Below, in pieces: positions 1 to 8,137 of a stretch of DNA of 64,000 bases (the stretch's first letter is position 1; each line of letters starts with the position of its first letter). This DNA comes from Sphingobacteriales bacterium 46-32. Lineage in GTDB: Bacteria; Bacteroidota; Bacteroidia; Chitinophagales; Chitinophagaceae. A model generated the notes under the pieces. That model saw only the letters and a list, made by a program, of their open reading frames with translations, did no database searches and was not told where the DNA came from. The stretch lies in contig MKTY01000019.1 in assembly GCA_001898485.1 (NCBI GenBank), positions 774,030 through 838,029 on the forward strand, read 5' to 3'. A program made the translations under genes and the position numbers.

Positions 1-1
1 A

Positions 2-469
2 TTCACCCCATTATGTCACCTGGTGCTGGGGCTGGGGTTGTCGCTGGCGCCAATAGGTGCTTACCTGGCTGTGACGGCAGCGTTCAGTTTACTTCCTGTA
101 CTGTTTTCGCTGGCTGTAATATTCTGGGTGAGCGGGTTTGATATTATCTATGCCTTGCAGGATGAAGAATTTGACCGGTCGCAGCAATTGTATTCGATTC
201 CGGCCTGGCTGGGAAAGGCCCGCGCCCTTCGTTTTTCTGAAATGCTGCATTTGCTCAGTGCAGCCTCTGTGGTACTGGCTGGCTGGTATGGTCATTTTGG
301 CTGGCTGTACTGGGCCGGTGTGGCGGTCTTTACCGGTATGCTGGTATATCAGCACAGCATTGTAAAACCTGGTGATCTGCGTCGTGTGAACCTGGCTTTT
401 ATGACAGCCAATGGAATTGCATCGGTAGTATTTGCCTTTTTTGTAATCAGTGATCTTTTATCCCGTTAA
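2..469 (+). CDS. ubiA: UbiA-family prenyltransferase, 3' part (5' end outside window)
   Basis: This is an integral membrane prenyltransferase of the UbiA superfamily, which attaches an isoprenoid chain to an aromatic acid such as 4-hydroxybenzoate or a menaquinone precursor. The reading frame is open from base 2, so the gene starts before the window; the GTG at 23 is internal. Visible are the typical core segment ending in GAYLAV, the second Asp-rich motif DIIYALQDEEFD (Mg-prenyl diphosphate binding) and several hydrophobic helices. The first Asp motif must lie upstream. ruvX starts 34 bases after the stop on the same strand. The superfamily is clear; the acceptor is inferred from the close resemblance to 4-hydroxybenzoate octaprenyltransferases, and a menaquinone-type role is equally possible in this phylum. 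Confidence 0.85.
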   Translation, partial: FTPLCHLVLGLGLSLAPIGAYLAVTAAFSLLPVLFSLAVIFWVSGFDIIYALQDEEFDRSQQLYSIPAWLGKARALRFSEMLHLLSAASVVLAGWYGHFGWLYWAGVAVFTGMLVYQHSIVKPGDLRRVNLAFMTANGIASVVFAFFVISDLLSR

Positions 470-503
470 GCAGTGTCTGCACTGCTAACTTCAATTTAAT
501 AGT

Positions 504-914
504 ATGGCACGTATCATGGCAATTGATTATGGATTGAAGAGGACTGGTCTGGCAGTAACGGATCCATTACAAATTATTGCCACCGGACTTACTACCGTGG
601 ATACTCAACAGCTTATTCCTTTTCTGAAAAAGTATCTCGCCCAGGAAGCAGTGGAACTGATTATTATTGGTGATCCGCGCAACCTCGATGACAGTGATAC
701 GCATGCTACTCCGCTGGTGAACCGGTTTATCGGAGCCCTGCAAAAAAACTTTCCGCAGATACCTGTGCAGCGGGTAGATGAGCGGTTTACCTCTGTACTG
801 GCCAAACGCGCTATGCTGGATATGGGACTTAAAAAACAACAGCGCCGCAATAAGGCCCTGGTCGATGAGATTGCTGCAACCATTATGCTTCAGGAGTATA
901 TGCAGTTCAGATAG
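504..914 (+). CDS. ruvX: Putative pre-16S rRNA nuclease RuvX/YqgF
   Basis: RNase H-fold nuclease of the YqgF/RuvX family (136 residues, full length for the family), which matures the 5' end of 16S rRNA and was first described as a Holliday junction resolvase. The family's acidic active-site pattern is visible: D8 in MAIDYG, the DERFTS motif at 92-97, and D121 near the C-terminus. The gene lies 34 bases after the ubiA-like gene and 74 bases before def, a common housekeeping neighbourhood in Bacteroidota. Confidence 0.93.
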   Translation: MARIMAIDYGLKRTGLAVTDPLQIIATGLTTVDTQQLIPFLKKYLAQEAVELIIIGDPRNLDDSDTHATPLVNRFIGALQKNFPQIPVQRVDERFTSVLAKRAMLDMGLKKQQRRNKALVDEIAATIMLQEYMQFR

Positions 915-988
915 GGCTTTCGGGGCATTTCGCCGATAAGCGTTACCTTTGCAGCGCAATTTATTACAGGAACAACCCGATTTTTGGA

Positions 989-1570
989 ATGATTCTCCCT
1001 ATTGTAGCATATGGACATCCCGTGCTTCGCAAAGAAGCCGAAGATATTGATGCCGGTTATACCGGACTGGCCAAACTGATCGAAGATATGTGGGAAACCA
1101 TGTATGCCAGCAATGGCGTAGGGCTTGCCGCACCGCAGATCAATCGCAGCATCCGTCTTTTTGTAATTGATACAGAGCAGATGTTTGCCAATATGGATGA
1201 AGAAGAGAAGCTCGAATATCCGGATAGTCCGGGGCTGAAGGCGGTGTTCATTAACGCCCATATCGAAGAGCTGGACGGCGAAGAATGGGCCTATAACGAA
1301 GGCTGCCTCAGTATTCCTAAAATACGTGAAGACATTGTGCGGAGCGAAGAGGTGACACTTACCTACTGCGATGAAAATTTCGAAGAACACACGAGGACTT
1401 TCAGCGGCCTCACCGCACGTGTCATCCTGCATGAGTATGATCACATTGACGGAAAATTGTTCATCGATCACATCAGTCCGCTTAAGCGTAAACTGATGAA
1501 GAGCAAATTAAATGATATTTCAAAAGGGAAAATACAGGTAGATTATAAGATGCTTTTCCCGGAGAAGTAA
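989..1570 (+). CDS. def: Peptide deformylase
   Basis: Metalloenzyme that removes the formyl group from the N-terminal Met of new proteins. All three signature motifs are present: GVGLAAPQ at residues 43-50, EGCLS at 104-108 (metal-ligand Cys) and HEYDH at 148-152 (two metal-ligand His and the catalytic Glu). The length of 193 residues is normal for the type found in this phylum. The next gene starts 7 bases after the stop, so the two are probably cotranscribed. Confidence 0.97.
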   Translation: MILPIVAYGHPVLRKEAEDIDAGYTGLAKLIEDMWETMYASNGVGLAAPQINRSIRLFVIDTEQMFANMDEEEKLEYPDSPGLKAVFINAHIEELDGEEWAYNEGCLSIPKIREDIVRSEEVTLTYCDENFEEHTRTFSGLTARVILHEYDHIDGKLFIDHISPLKRKLMKSKLNDISKGKIQVDYKMLFPEK

Positions 1571-1577
1571 CTTCCGT

Positions 1578-2525
1578 ATGAAACTAAGGATCGTCTTATC
1601 GTTTCTGTTACTTGTATCAATTGCGGTCAACGCACAGGTGCCAGCCGATACGCTGGAAGCCCGGCGGCTGGCACGAATGATCTCTCTTTCCGAAGTAGTG
1701 ATCCGCACAGACATCAACGTAGCCAAATTTATTGAGCGGGTAAAGAATGACAGTACTTTCTACAAGGCCTTCAAAAACCTGCGCATATTGGGTTTTACTT
1801 CCCTAAACAATATCTGGATTCGTGACAAAAAAGGGAAGCAGGTAGCCGGCCTGCAAAGTAAGACCCGCCAGGTAAGGGAAAATGAATGCCGTAGCATGTC
1901 GGTGATAGAAGAAACAGTGCAGGGCGATTTTTACGATCGTCATCATCAATACAATTATTATACAGCGGAGTTGTATGCCTCTCTCTTTTTCACCAAAGGG
2001 AAAGTGTGTAACGAAACAAATATTGTAGGCGGCAATCAGTTCAGTACCCGTGGCAAAAAAGGAGTGGAGAAACATAAGGAGCAGCTGAAACTCCTGATGT
2101 TTAATCCCGGTAAGCGGGTGCCAGGCATTCCGCTCATGAGTGATCGCAAGCTGGATCTATTTGATCCCAATCAGGCAGAGTATTATGATTTTTTTATTGA
2201 TCAGGAAATGTATGAAGGGCGGTCGTGTTATATCTTTTCAATAACAGCACGTCCTGATCTTTCCTCGGGTCAGCGGGATAAAATTGTAATTGATAAAATG
2301 ATTACCTGGTTTGATGCCAAAACCATGGAAGTGATGAAACGTAATTACAGTCTTAGCTACGACGCAGGCGTCTATGATTTTGATGTGGATATAGAGGTGG
2401 AACTCACACATTTTGGCGAGCTGCTTGTGCCTAAAACACTTCGCTACACAGGCAACTGGGATGTAATGTTCAAGAAGAGAGAGCGGGGTGGTTTTGCCGC
2501 CACACTGTTTGACTTTACCCGTTAG
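1578..2525 (+). CDS. Conserved exported protein of unknown function
   Basis: A 315-residue protein with an N-terminal signal peptide (Lys/Arg start, hydrophobic run, likely cleavage after VNA at residue 19). The rest is a soluble, beta-rich domain. The C-terminal third, where a short lead-in is followed by strands ending around KTLRYTGNWDVMFKK, resembles the outer-membrane lipoprotein carrier-like folds often seen in Bacteroidota exported proteins, but this is only an impression. It sits 7 bases after def and converges on the pseudouridine synthase gene, with the last 11 bases of the two genes overlapping. Function unknown. Confidence 0.75.
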   Translation: MKLRIVLSFLLLVSIAVNAQVPADTLEARRLARMISLSEVVIRTDINVAKFIERVKNDSTFYKAFKNLRILGFTSLNNIWIRDKKGKQVAGLQSKTRQVRENECRSMSVIEETVQGDFYDRHHQYNYYTAELYASLFFTKGKVCNETNIVGGNQFSTRGKKGVEKHKEQLKLLMFNPGKRVPGIPLMSDRKLDLFDPNQAEYYDFFIDQEMYEGRSCYIFSITARPDLSSGQRDKIVIDKMITWFDAKTMEVMKRNYSLSYDAGVYDFDVDIEVELTHFGELLVPKTLRYTGNWDVMFKKRERGGFAATLFDFTR

Positions 2526-3591
2526 CCTTATACCCTGTAGTACTCACATATTTCCGCCATTTGTCAATAACCTGTGTCATATCATCGGGCAGGGGTGACT
2601 CAAAAAAGATTTCCTTACCTGTGCCGGGATGTACGAATCCGAGTGTGCGGGCATGCAGTGCCTGCCGCGGACAGATGGCAAAGCAGTTATCTACAAACTG
2701 TTTGTATTTGGCAAATACAGTGCCTTTCACAATTTTGTCGCCGCCGTAAAAATCATCACTAAACAGCGGATGACCCAGGTATTTCATATGGACCCTGATC
2801 TGGTGGGTGCGACCGGTTTCCAGTACACACTGCACCAGGGTTACATAACCAAAGCGCTCCAGTACCTGGTAGTGAGTGATGGCATCTTTGCCATGATCAC
2901 CTTCGGGATAGGCCTCAAATAATTTACGGAACCGAAGATGTCTGCCTACATGTGCACGGATAGTGCCGCTGTCTTCTTTGAGATCGCCCCATACCAGTGC
3001 TATGTACTGGCGTTTTACCGTATGATCAAAGAACTGGCGTGCCAGTTGACGCATAGCGTGATCGCGTTTGGCCAGCACCAGTAATCCACTGGTATTTTTA
3101 TCGATCCGGTGTACGAGGCCAAATCGGGGAAGAGTTTGCTCGCTTAATCCCGGTTGCTGTTTTTGCAAATACCAGGCTACGCCATTAAGCAGTGTGCCGG
3201 TATAATTACCACTGCCGGGATGTACCACCATGCCTGCAGGTTTATTGATCACCATCAGATCTTCGTCTTCAAAGACTATGTTTAGCGGAATATCTTCCGG
3301 TACAATTTCCGTTTCATCGGGACTCATATCCGAATACACAAGAATGTCTTCGAGCCCCTTTACCTTATAATTTGGCCGTACTTCTTTACCGTTTACCAGT
3401 ACCATACCATTATTGATAGCCTGCTGTAATTTGTTGCGGGTAGCGCCTTCAATCCTGTTCATCAGGTATTTATCAATCCGCAGTGGTTCCTGGCCTTTAT
3501 CGGTCCGGAAGCTGAACCGTTCGTACAGTTCTTCGTTATTATCAGGGGTTTCCTGTTCAGGGCCCGTCAGGTCCATTGTTTCTTCCGGCAT
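2515..3591 (-). CDS. rluD: RluA-family 23S rRNA pseudouridine synthase
   Basis: Converts uridine to pseudouridine in rRNA; RluD-like by layout. An N-terminal S4 RNA-binding domain (about residues 35-85) is followed by the catalytic domain with the family signature HRIDKNTSG, whose Asp is the nucleophile. A TTG 21 bases further upstream (3612) would add seven residues, but the ATG at 3591 is the more ordinary start and precedes the usual acidic N-terminal extension. The exact uridine targets cannot be read from sequence. The gene converges with the exported-protein gene, sharing 11 bases at the 3' ends. Confidence 0.9.
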   Translation of the reverse strand: MPEETMDLTGPEQETPDNNEELYERFSFRTDKGQEPLRIDKYLMNRIEGATRNKLQQAINNGMVLVNGKEVRPNYKVKGLEDILVYSDMSPDETEIVPEDIPLNIVFEDEDLMVINKPAGMVVHPGSGNYTGTLLNGVAWYLQKQQPGLSEQTLPRFGLVHRIDKNTSGLLVLAKRDHAMRQLARQFFDHTVKRQYIALVWGDLKEDSGTIRAHVGRHLRFRKLFEAYPEGDHGKDAITHYQVLERFGYVTLVQCVLETGRTHQIRVHMKYLGHPLFSDDFYGGDKIVKGTVFAKYKQFVDNCFAICPRQALHARTLGFVHPGTGKEIFFESPLPDDMTQVIDKWRKYVSTTGYKANG

Positions 3592-3755
3592 GTTGTAGAG
3601 AATTACGGGCAAAATTTGCTTTGCCCAATAGCTAAAGTTTATTTTATGAGGACTTGCAAAGTTATAAAAATAGCGGAAATGCGATTCTTATTTCACTGTT
3701 CAAAGACATTAGGAGATATTATTAACTTTATGGTTTGTTCAATAAATGGCCAAAA

Positions 3756-4322
3756 ATGGAGACGAATAGACGAGAGAGACGCCGTCATCTCTTAAGTGAA
3801 AGAGCAAGAGAAGCTACTCCGGCAATAGTGGATGAGGCAGAGTTTATTGAGAATAAATGTTCTCCCAATGCGAAACGTTTTTCTCAAAGAGTTGAAAATA
3901 CAAATATTGATATTTGGATTGACAAACATTACCATATACGAAGCCATTTAGGAGATGAGTACGGCAAAAGAGACGGGATTGAACCAGAAAAAGTGCGTGA
4001 GATTGTAGAAGAAGCAATCAGGCATCTTATTGTTTATAGCGGAATTGTAAAAAATTTTACATTTTTGAATTATAGACATGCTAAAGGGCAAAGGGCTTTA
4101 CGGGTTGTATGCCAAAAGGAGTATGACGGAAATAAAACAAACGTTACAATTGAAGCGCACCTGACTAACCTGAATGAAATCGAAATAACGATAGTCACGG
4201 CAATACAAAAAAATGATTATCAGCCAAGTGACGGTCAGTATGTGATTGAATTACTCGGGGGAGGCAATTCCACATTACTTCATTTTGCCAGGAATAAACT
4301 AAATGAAATTTGTGATTTATGA
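3756..4322 (+). CDS. Orphan AT-rich gene, unknown function
   Basis: A 188-residue protein I do not recognise. The start is taken at the ATG at 3756; an upstream codon at 3735 would add seven residues. The N-terminus is short and strongly charged (METNRRERRRH). The middle carries a compact domain with IDKHYHIRSHLGDEYGKRDG and then a helix-strand pattern rich in basic residues, loosely reminiscent of small RelE/EndoU-like nuclease folds; I cannot confirm that. Base composition is clearly more AT-rich than the flanking lipB and rluD genes, with A-ending codons and AT-rich borders, which suggests recent acquisition. No partner gene (antitoxin or immunity) is adjacent. Confidence 0.6.
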   Translation: METNRRERRRHLLSERAREATPAIVDEAEFIENKCSPNAKRFSQRVENTNIDIWIDKHYHIRSHLGDEYGKRDGIEPEKVREIVEEAIRHLIVYSGIVKNFTFLNYRHAKGQRALRVVCQKEYDGNKTNVTIEAHLTNLNEIEITIVTAIQKNDYQPSDGQYVIELLGGGNSTLLHFARNKLNEICDL

Positions 4323-4364
4323 GCCAAAAATATTTTGGAATGGCCAGGATTTGCGCTAATTTTG

Positions 4365-4456
4365 ACTCCTAGATAGGACATGCCTCTGGGTAGCCTGAAA
4401 AGGCAGGATGCATCTCTGGTCAATCTTTTTAGAGTCGCAGTAATGCGGCTCTTTTT
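4365..4456 (+). ncRNA. Candidate structured RNA ending in a terminator
   Basis: Between the orphan gene and lipB lies about 90 bases of non-coding sequence with nested pairing. There is an outer GACT/GGTC and AGAT/ATCT helix, an inner hairpin GCCT-GAAA-AGGC with a GNRA-type loop, and then a Rho-independent terminator at 4431-4456. It may be an independent small RNA or simply the 3' UTR of the upstream gene. I did not recognise the SRP, tmRNA or RNase P cores in it. No convincing promoter was found, so confidence is low. Confidence 0.25.
4431..4456 (+). terminator. Intrinsic terminator
   Basis: Nine-base-pair hairpin AGAGTCGCA / TGCGGCTCT (one G-U pair) with a four-base loop, followed by a run of T. 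It ends transcription coming from the orphan gene or from the candidate RNA before lipB. Confidence 0.75.
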
Positions 4457-4503
4457 CATTTATAGGCCCAACCTTTTTTGTTGGTAAATTTGTTGTTTCA
4501 ATC

Positions 4504-5247
4504 ATGAGTAAGCAGCGTATCTATTTTCAGGATCTTGGGCAAATAGCCTATAAAGACGCCTGGGATTACCAGGAAAAATTATTGAGCGAAAATGTGGCCA
4601 TTAAAGGCCGCCTCAGAAAGGCTGCCGAGGAAGGAGAGCCAACAGATGGTCTGCAGACTACCCATCATCTATTGTTTGTAGAACACCCCCCGGTCTATAC
4701 ATTGGGCAAGAGCGGAGATCCTGCCCATGTACTGCTGAGCGAAGAAAATCTGGCTGCCCGGGGTATTGAATATTTTCAGACAAACAGAGGAGGCGATATT
4801 ACCTACCATGGCCCCGGGCAGCTGGTGGGTTATCCCATTCTGGACCTCGAACACTTTTATACCGATATAGGCCGTTACCTGCGCAATGTGGAAGAAGTAG
4901 TGATCCGCACCCTGGCAGATTATGGTCTGAAAGGCGAACGGTCTGCCGGAGAAACGGGCGTATGGCTGGATCCCGATAAGCTGGGTAAAGCGCGGAAGAT
5001 ATGTGCAATTGGTGTACGAAGCAGCCGTTGGGTAACCATGCATGGATTTGCCCTCAATGTAAATACCGATATGGACTACTTCAGCTTTATTATACCCTGT
5101 GGTATTGTGGGTAAGCAGGTGACATCACTGGAAAAAGAGTTGGGGCATGCTGTAGATGCAGAAGAAGTAAAACAAAAAGTGCGGCATTATTTTGAAGAGA
5201 TATTTGAGGCCGAGCTGGTAGAGGCTGACCGCAGTCTGACGCATTAA
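4504..5247 (+). CDS. lipB: Octanoyl-[acyl-carrier protein]:protein octanoyltransferase
   Basis: Transfers octanoate from acyl-carrier protein to the lipoyl domains of 2-oxoacid dehydrogenases and GcvH, the first step of lipoate synthesis. The family signature RGGDITYHGPGQLVGYP is at 95-111. The catalytic Lys is in RKICAIG (K165) and the acyl-thioester Cys in IIPCGI (C199). Length 247. A TAAATTTG box at 4485-4492 may be its -7 promoter element, though no good -33 partner was found. The stop overlaps by four bases the end of the convergent exported-protein gene. Confidence 0.95.
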   Translation: MSKQRIYFQDLGQIAYKDAWDYQEKLLSENVAIKGRLRKAAEEGEPTDGLQTTHHLLFVEHPPVYTLGKSGDPAHVLLSEENLAARGIEYFQTNRGGDITYHGPGQLVGYPILDLEHFYTDIGRYLRNVEEVVIRTLADYGLKGERSAGETGVWLDPDKLGKARKICAIGVRSSRWVTMHGFALNVNTDMDYFSFIIPCGIVGKQVTSLEKELGHAVDAEEVKQKVRHYFEEIFEAELVEADRSLTH

Positions 5248-5972
5248 AATTCTTTTGGTAAAAAGAACTTATTCTTTTCTTTCAACTCACCGTTTTCGTA
5301 CAGTTCGAAATTGAACCAGCCGGAGCTGTAGAAATTACTTTTATCGATTCGGAAGCTTCTTTGTTTGATATCTTTCAATTCAAACAACAGGTCGTTATCG
5401 AGTGTAAGCACTTTAAGTGAATAGTGTTTGCTTTCGTCATCCGGTAATGTGACACGTATGTAACCTTCCTTGCTGGTAAATACGAAGGGCGAAGGCTTCC
5501 AGCGATCGGCTTTGGGACGGTTATCGGTCGCGAGTACCGGCACATTGCTCACACTGTCCTGACCAAATAATGGAGTCGTGATGGTCCGCACATTCTCTGC
5601 TTTCTGAGGTCTGGTAGCAGTATAATTGCTGGTGTCCCAAACCGGACGTTTGGGGTCGCTAAACAGAAACACTCCTTTGTCGAGCTGGATATAAATTCGG
5701 TAAAACATGCGGTCATTATTCGCTTTGGTATCCACGAATCCATTTTCCGGACTGCTGGGATCGGCCACACTCAAAATGGTCTTATAATTTTTAAGGCTGT
5801 CGAATGAACGCTGGATATTGATCTGTTTTACATCCTGGAAACGATTGATCCAGCTGATCACAATCCGGTTACTTCCCAGGTTCTTTACCGTAAAGCGGGG
5901 CAGGGTATCCTGAGCTGGCGCCAGGTACACAACCAGGGAAAGAATAAACAGTAACGCAAAACGTTTTTTCAT
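5244..5972 (-). CDS. Exported protein of unknown function (fibronectin III-like segment)
   Basis: 242-residue protein; the ATG at 5972 is chosen because it opens a standard signal peptide (MKKRFALLFILSLVVY, cleavage near APAQ), whereas the longer frame has an unlikely hydrophilic extension. Residues about 25-110 look like one fibronectin type III-like beta module (SWINRF...IQRSFDSLKNY...YRIYI). The C-terminal part predicts further strands and has no cysteines or catalytic motifs I recognise. Likely periplasmic or surface located. It converges with lipB (four-base overlap). Function unknown. Confidence 0.7.
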   Translation of the reverse strand: MKKRFALLFILSLVVYLAPAQDTLPRFTVKNLGSNRIVISWINRFQDVKQINIQRSFDSLKNYKTILSVADPSSPENGFVDTKANNDRMFYRIYIQLDKGVFLFSDPKRPVWDTSNYTATRPQKAENVRTITTPLFGQDSVSNVPVLATDNRPKADRWKPSPFVFTSKEGYIRVTLPDDESKHYSLKVLTLDNDLLFELKDIKQRSFRIDKSNFYSSGWFNFELYENGELKEKNKFFLPKEF

Positions 5973-6153
5973 ATTCAGGACAGATAAAACAGCATCCGCA
6001 AGGGTAGCAGTACAGCTACAAATATACAGTTCCATGCTTAAGATTCAGAGTCTATGCCAGCAGACGGATGATTGTTGTAAAACATTTCACAAAAATAAGT
6101 ACAGGTGATAATGTTCGCCCGGCTGTATTCGTGTGATATAACCTGCCGGTAGC

Positions 6154-7035
6154 CTAGCTATACAGCAATGTATGTCCGGGCAGTGATGTATTACCCTGTA
6201 GTCCGCCGCTATGGATTAATAATAAACGTTTGTCCCGGGGAAAATAATTATCGCGGATCAGTTGTGCCGTTGCCATAAATAATTTTCCGGTATAGACAAT
6301 ATCACTGGGGATGCCTGTAGCTTTATATAATTCGTTCATAAAGCGGATTTGCTCCGGCGTATACCTTGCATAACCGCCATTATGAAAACCATGCAGCAGT
6401 TCCCAATTGGTCTGTGTGCCGGTGAGCGTTGTTATTTCTTCCTGTAATGAATGATTGTTTTTAAGCACACTCACTCCGGTGATGCGGGTACCGGCAGGTG
6501 CAGCAAGAGCCAGACCGGCCAGCATGGTGCCGGTACCGCAGGCACAGCATACGGCATCAAACGGTTTATTGATCAGCTCCCAGATGGTGCCTGCACCTGC
6601 AGCTCCTAACTTACCATATCCTCCTTCGGGAATAATGCAGGTATGGTCGTTTTGCAAATGGGAGGGAACTGATTTATTTCTGTAATCGGCGCGGGATTGA
6701 AAAAGCAATTGCATACCCAGCTCAGCTGCTTTTTGCAGGGTGGGGGAGTATTGCCGGGGTTCTTCACCGCGGATGATGCCGGTTGACTTCAGGCCTGCTT
6801 CGGCAGCAGCAGCGGCGGTGGCTACAATATGATTGCTCCATGCACCTCCGAAGGTGACGATCTCCGTCTTTTTTTTCTGAAGGGTATCTGCTATGTAATA
6901 ACGCAGCTTAAACCATTTATTGCCGCTGATGATGGGGTGAATGCGATCAAGCCTCAATACCTCTACCTGGCGATGTCCACCATAAAAATCAGATATATCC
7001 TGCAGTACTGCCAGTCCGGTATTAATAGATTCCAT
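6154..7035 (-). CDS. PLP-dependent ACC deaminase / D-cysteine desulfhydrase family enzyme
   Basis: Fold-type II PLP enzyme of 293 residues. The PLP-binding Lys lies in SGNKWFKLRY (K40), followed by the conserved FGGAWSNHIVATAAAAAEAG block. The Gly-rich phosphate-binding loop is CGTGTMLAGLA. Family members act as 1-aminocyclopropane-1-carboxylate deaminase or D-cysteine desulfhydrase; in Bacteroidota the latter type is more usual, but substrate cannot be decided here. It is a single gene, divergent from the nucleotidyltransferase at 7095. Confidence 0.85.
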   Translation of the reverse strand: MESINTGLAVLQDISDFYGGHRQVEVLRLDRIHPIISGNKWFKLRYYIADTLQKKKTEIVTFGGAWSNHIVATAAAAAEAGLKSTGIIRGEEPRQYSPTLQKAAELGMQLLFQSRADYRNKSVPSHLQNDHTCIIPEGGYGKLGAAGAGTIWELINKPFDAVCCACGTGTMLAGLALAAPAGTRITGVSVLKNNHSLQEEITTLTGTQTNWELLHGFHNGGYARYTPEQIRFMNELYKATGIPSDIVYTGKLFMATAQLIRDNYFPRDKRLLLIHSGGLQGNTSLPGHTLLYS

Positions 7036-7094
7036 GATAAATAGCTATGAGCCTTAACGAATTTAGTTTAATTTGTGCCGCAAATTAAAGCCTT

Positions 7095-7991
7095 ATGCAG
7101 CCTACATTAGTAATCCTTGCCGCCGGTATGGCCTCCCGCTATGGAAGTATGAAACAGATCCAGGGTTTTGGTCCCGGTGGAGAAACGATTATGGATTATT
7201 CGATTTTTGATGCTATCCGTTCCGGTTTTGGAAAGGTAGTGTTTATCATACGCAGAGAATTTGCTGATGATTTCAAAGAAATTTTTGAGCCCAAACTGAA
7301 AGGAAAAATCGCCATTGAATATGCATTTCAGGATATGACCGGTTTTACGGAAGGTTATGCTATTCCTGAAGATCGCAAGAAGCCCTGGGGTACCGCGCAT
7401 GCAGTATTAAGCGCAATTGGTGTGGTAAATGAACCTTTTGCTGTAATCAATGCCGATGATTTCTATGGTGCAGATGCATTTAAGAATGCAGCCGATTTTC
7501 TGGTAAATGATTGCACAGAAAAAAACTACGCAATCGTAGGTTATGACCTGCTGCGTACCCTGTCTGAGCATGGCACCGTAAACCGTGGTGTATGTGGTCT
7601 TGACGACCTGGGTAATCTGGCTACTATCACAGAGCGTATCAATATTGCCATGAAAGACGGAAAGATACTGGTTGATGATAACCTGGAGCCGAGGGAGTTG
7701 CCGCTGGAAACACGCGTGTCTATGAATTTCTGGTGTTTCCATCCTTCCTATTTCTCCTACACGCAGCAATTGTTTCGCGAGTTTCTGCAGGCGCATGGCC
7801 AGGAACTGAAATCGGAATTTTTTATCCCTATAGTAGCAGACCGTTTTATCAAAGAAGGCGGAAAGGTGGAGATTATTCCCACTACCTCTTCCTGGTTTGG
7901 CGTTACCTACAAGGAAGATGCGCCTTTTGTGGAGCAAAGCCTGAAAGAACTGATCGGTAAAGGCGAATATCCTGAGTATCTCTGGAAGTAA
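7095..7991 (+). CDS. Sugar-phosphate nucleotidyltransferase family protein
   Basis: 298-residue protein with the nucleotidyltransferase signature LAAGMASRYGSMKQ near the N-terminus (dinucleotide-binding loop) and the metal-binding NADD segment (VINADDFYGADAF). Members of this group activate a sugar or sugar alcohol phosphate with NTP. The lack of the full GxGxR...PK pattern of glucose-1-phosphate thymidylyltransferases means the substrate is open. It stands alone; two strong hairpins separate it from the convergent protease gene. Confidence 0.85.
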   Translation: MQPTLVILAAGMASRYGSMKQIQGFGPGGETIMDYSIFDAIRSGFGKVVFIIRREFADDFKEIFEPKLKGKIAIEYAFQDMTGFTEGYAIPEDRKKPWGTAHAVLSAIGVVNEPFAVINADDFYGADAFKNAADFLVNDCTEKNYAIVGYDLLRTLSEHGTVNRGVCGLDDLGNLATITERINIAMKDGKILVDDNLEPRELPLETRVSMNFWCFHPSYFSYTQQLFREFLQAHGQELKSEFFIPIVADRFIKEGGKVEIIPTTSSWFGVTYKEDAPFVEQSLKELIGKGEYPEYLWK

Positions 7992-8021
7992 TAAGCGAAT
8001 TTAAAAGGTCTTATAAAGAGT

Positions 8022-8052
8022 TTGTAGCCCGGTTTTTATGGCCGGGCTACAA
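8022..8052. terminator. Hairpin between convergent genes
   Basis: Perfect 11-bp inverted repeat TTGTAGCCCGG / CCGGGCTACAA with a nine-base loop, 31 bases after the nucleotidyltransferase stop. There is no long T-run on either side, so it may work as an RNA 3'-end stabiliser together with the next hairpin. Confidence 0.5.
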
Positions 8053-8073
8053 CGTTTATACCGATAGAAATTA

Positions 8074-8110
8074 CAAGAGGCTGTCTGATAGCAGACAGCC
8101 TCTTGCTTTG
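8074..8110. terminator. Bidirectional intrinsic terminator
   Basis: Perfect 14-bp inverted repeat CAAGAGGCTGTCTG / CAGACAGCCTCTTG with an ATAG loop, followed by CTTTGTTT. It lies between the converging nucleotidyltransferase (+) and protease (-) genes and can serve both. Confidence 0.75.
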
Positions 8111-8137
8111 TTTACCAGGGATAATTAGTTATCGGGG

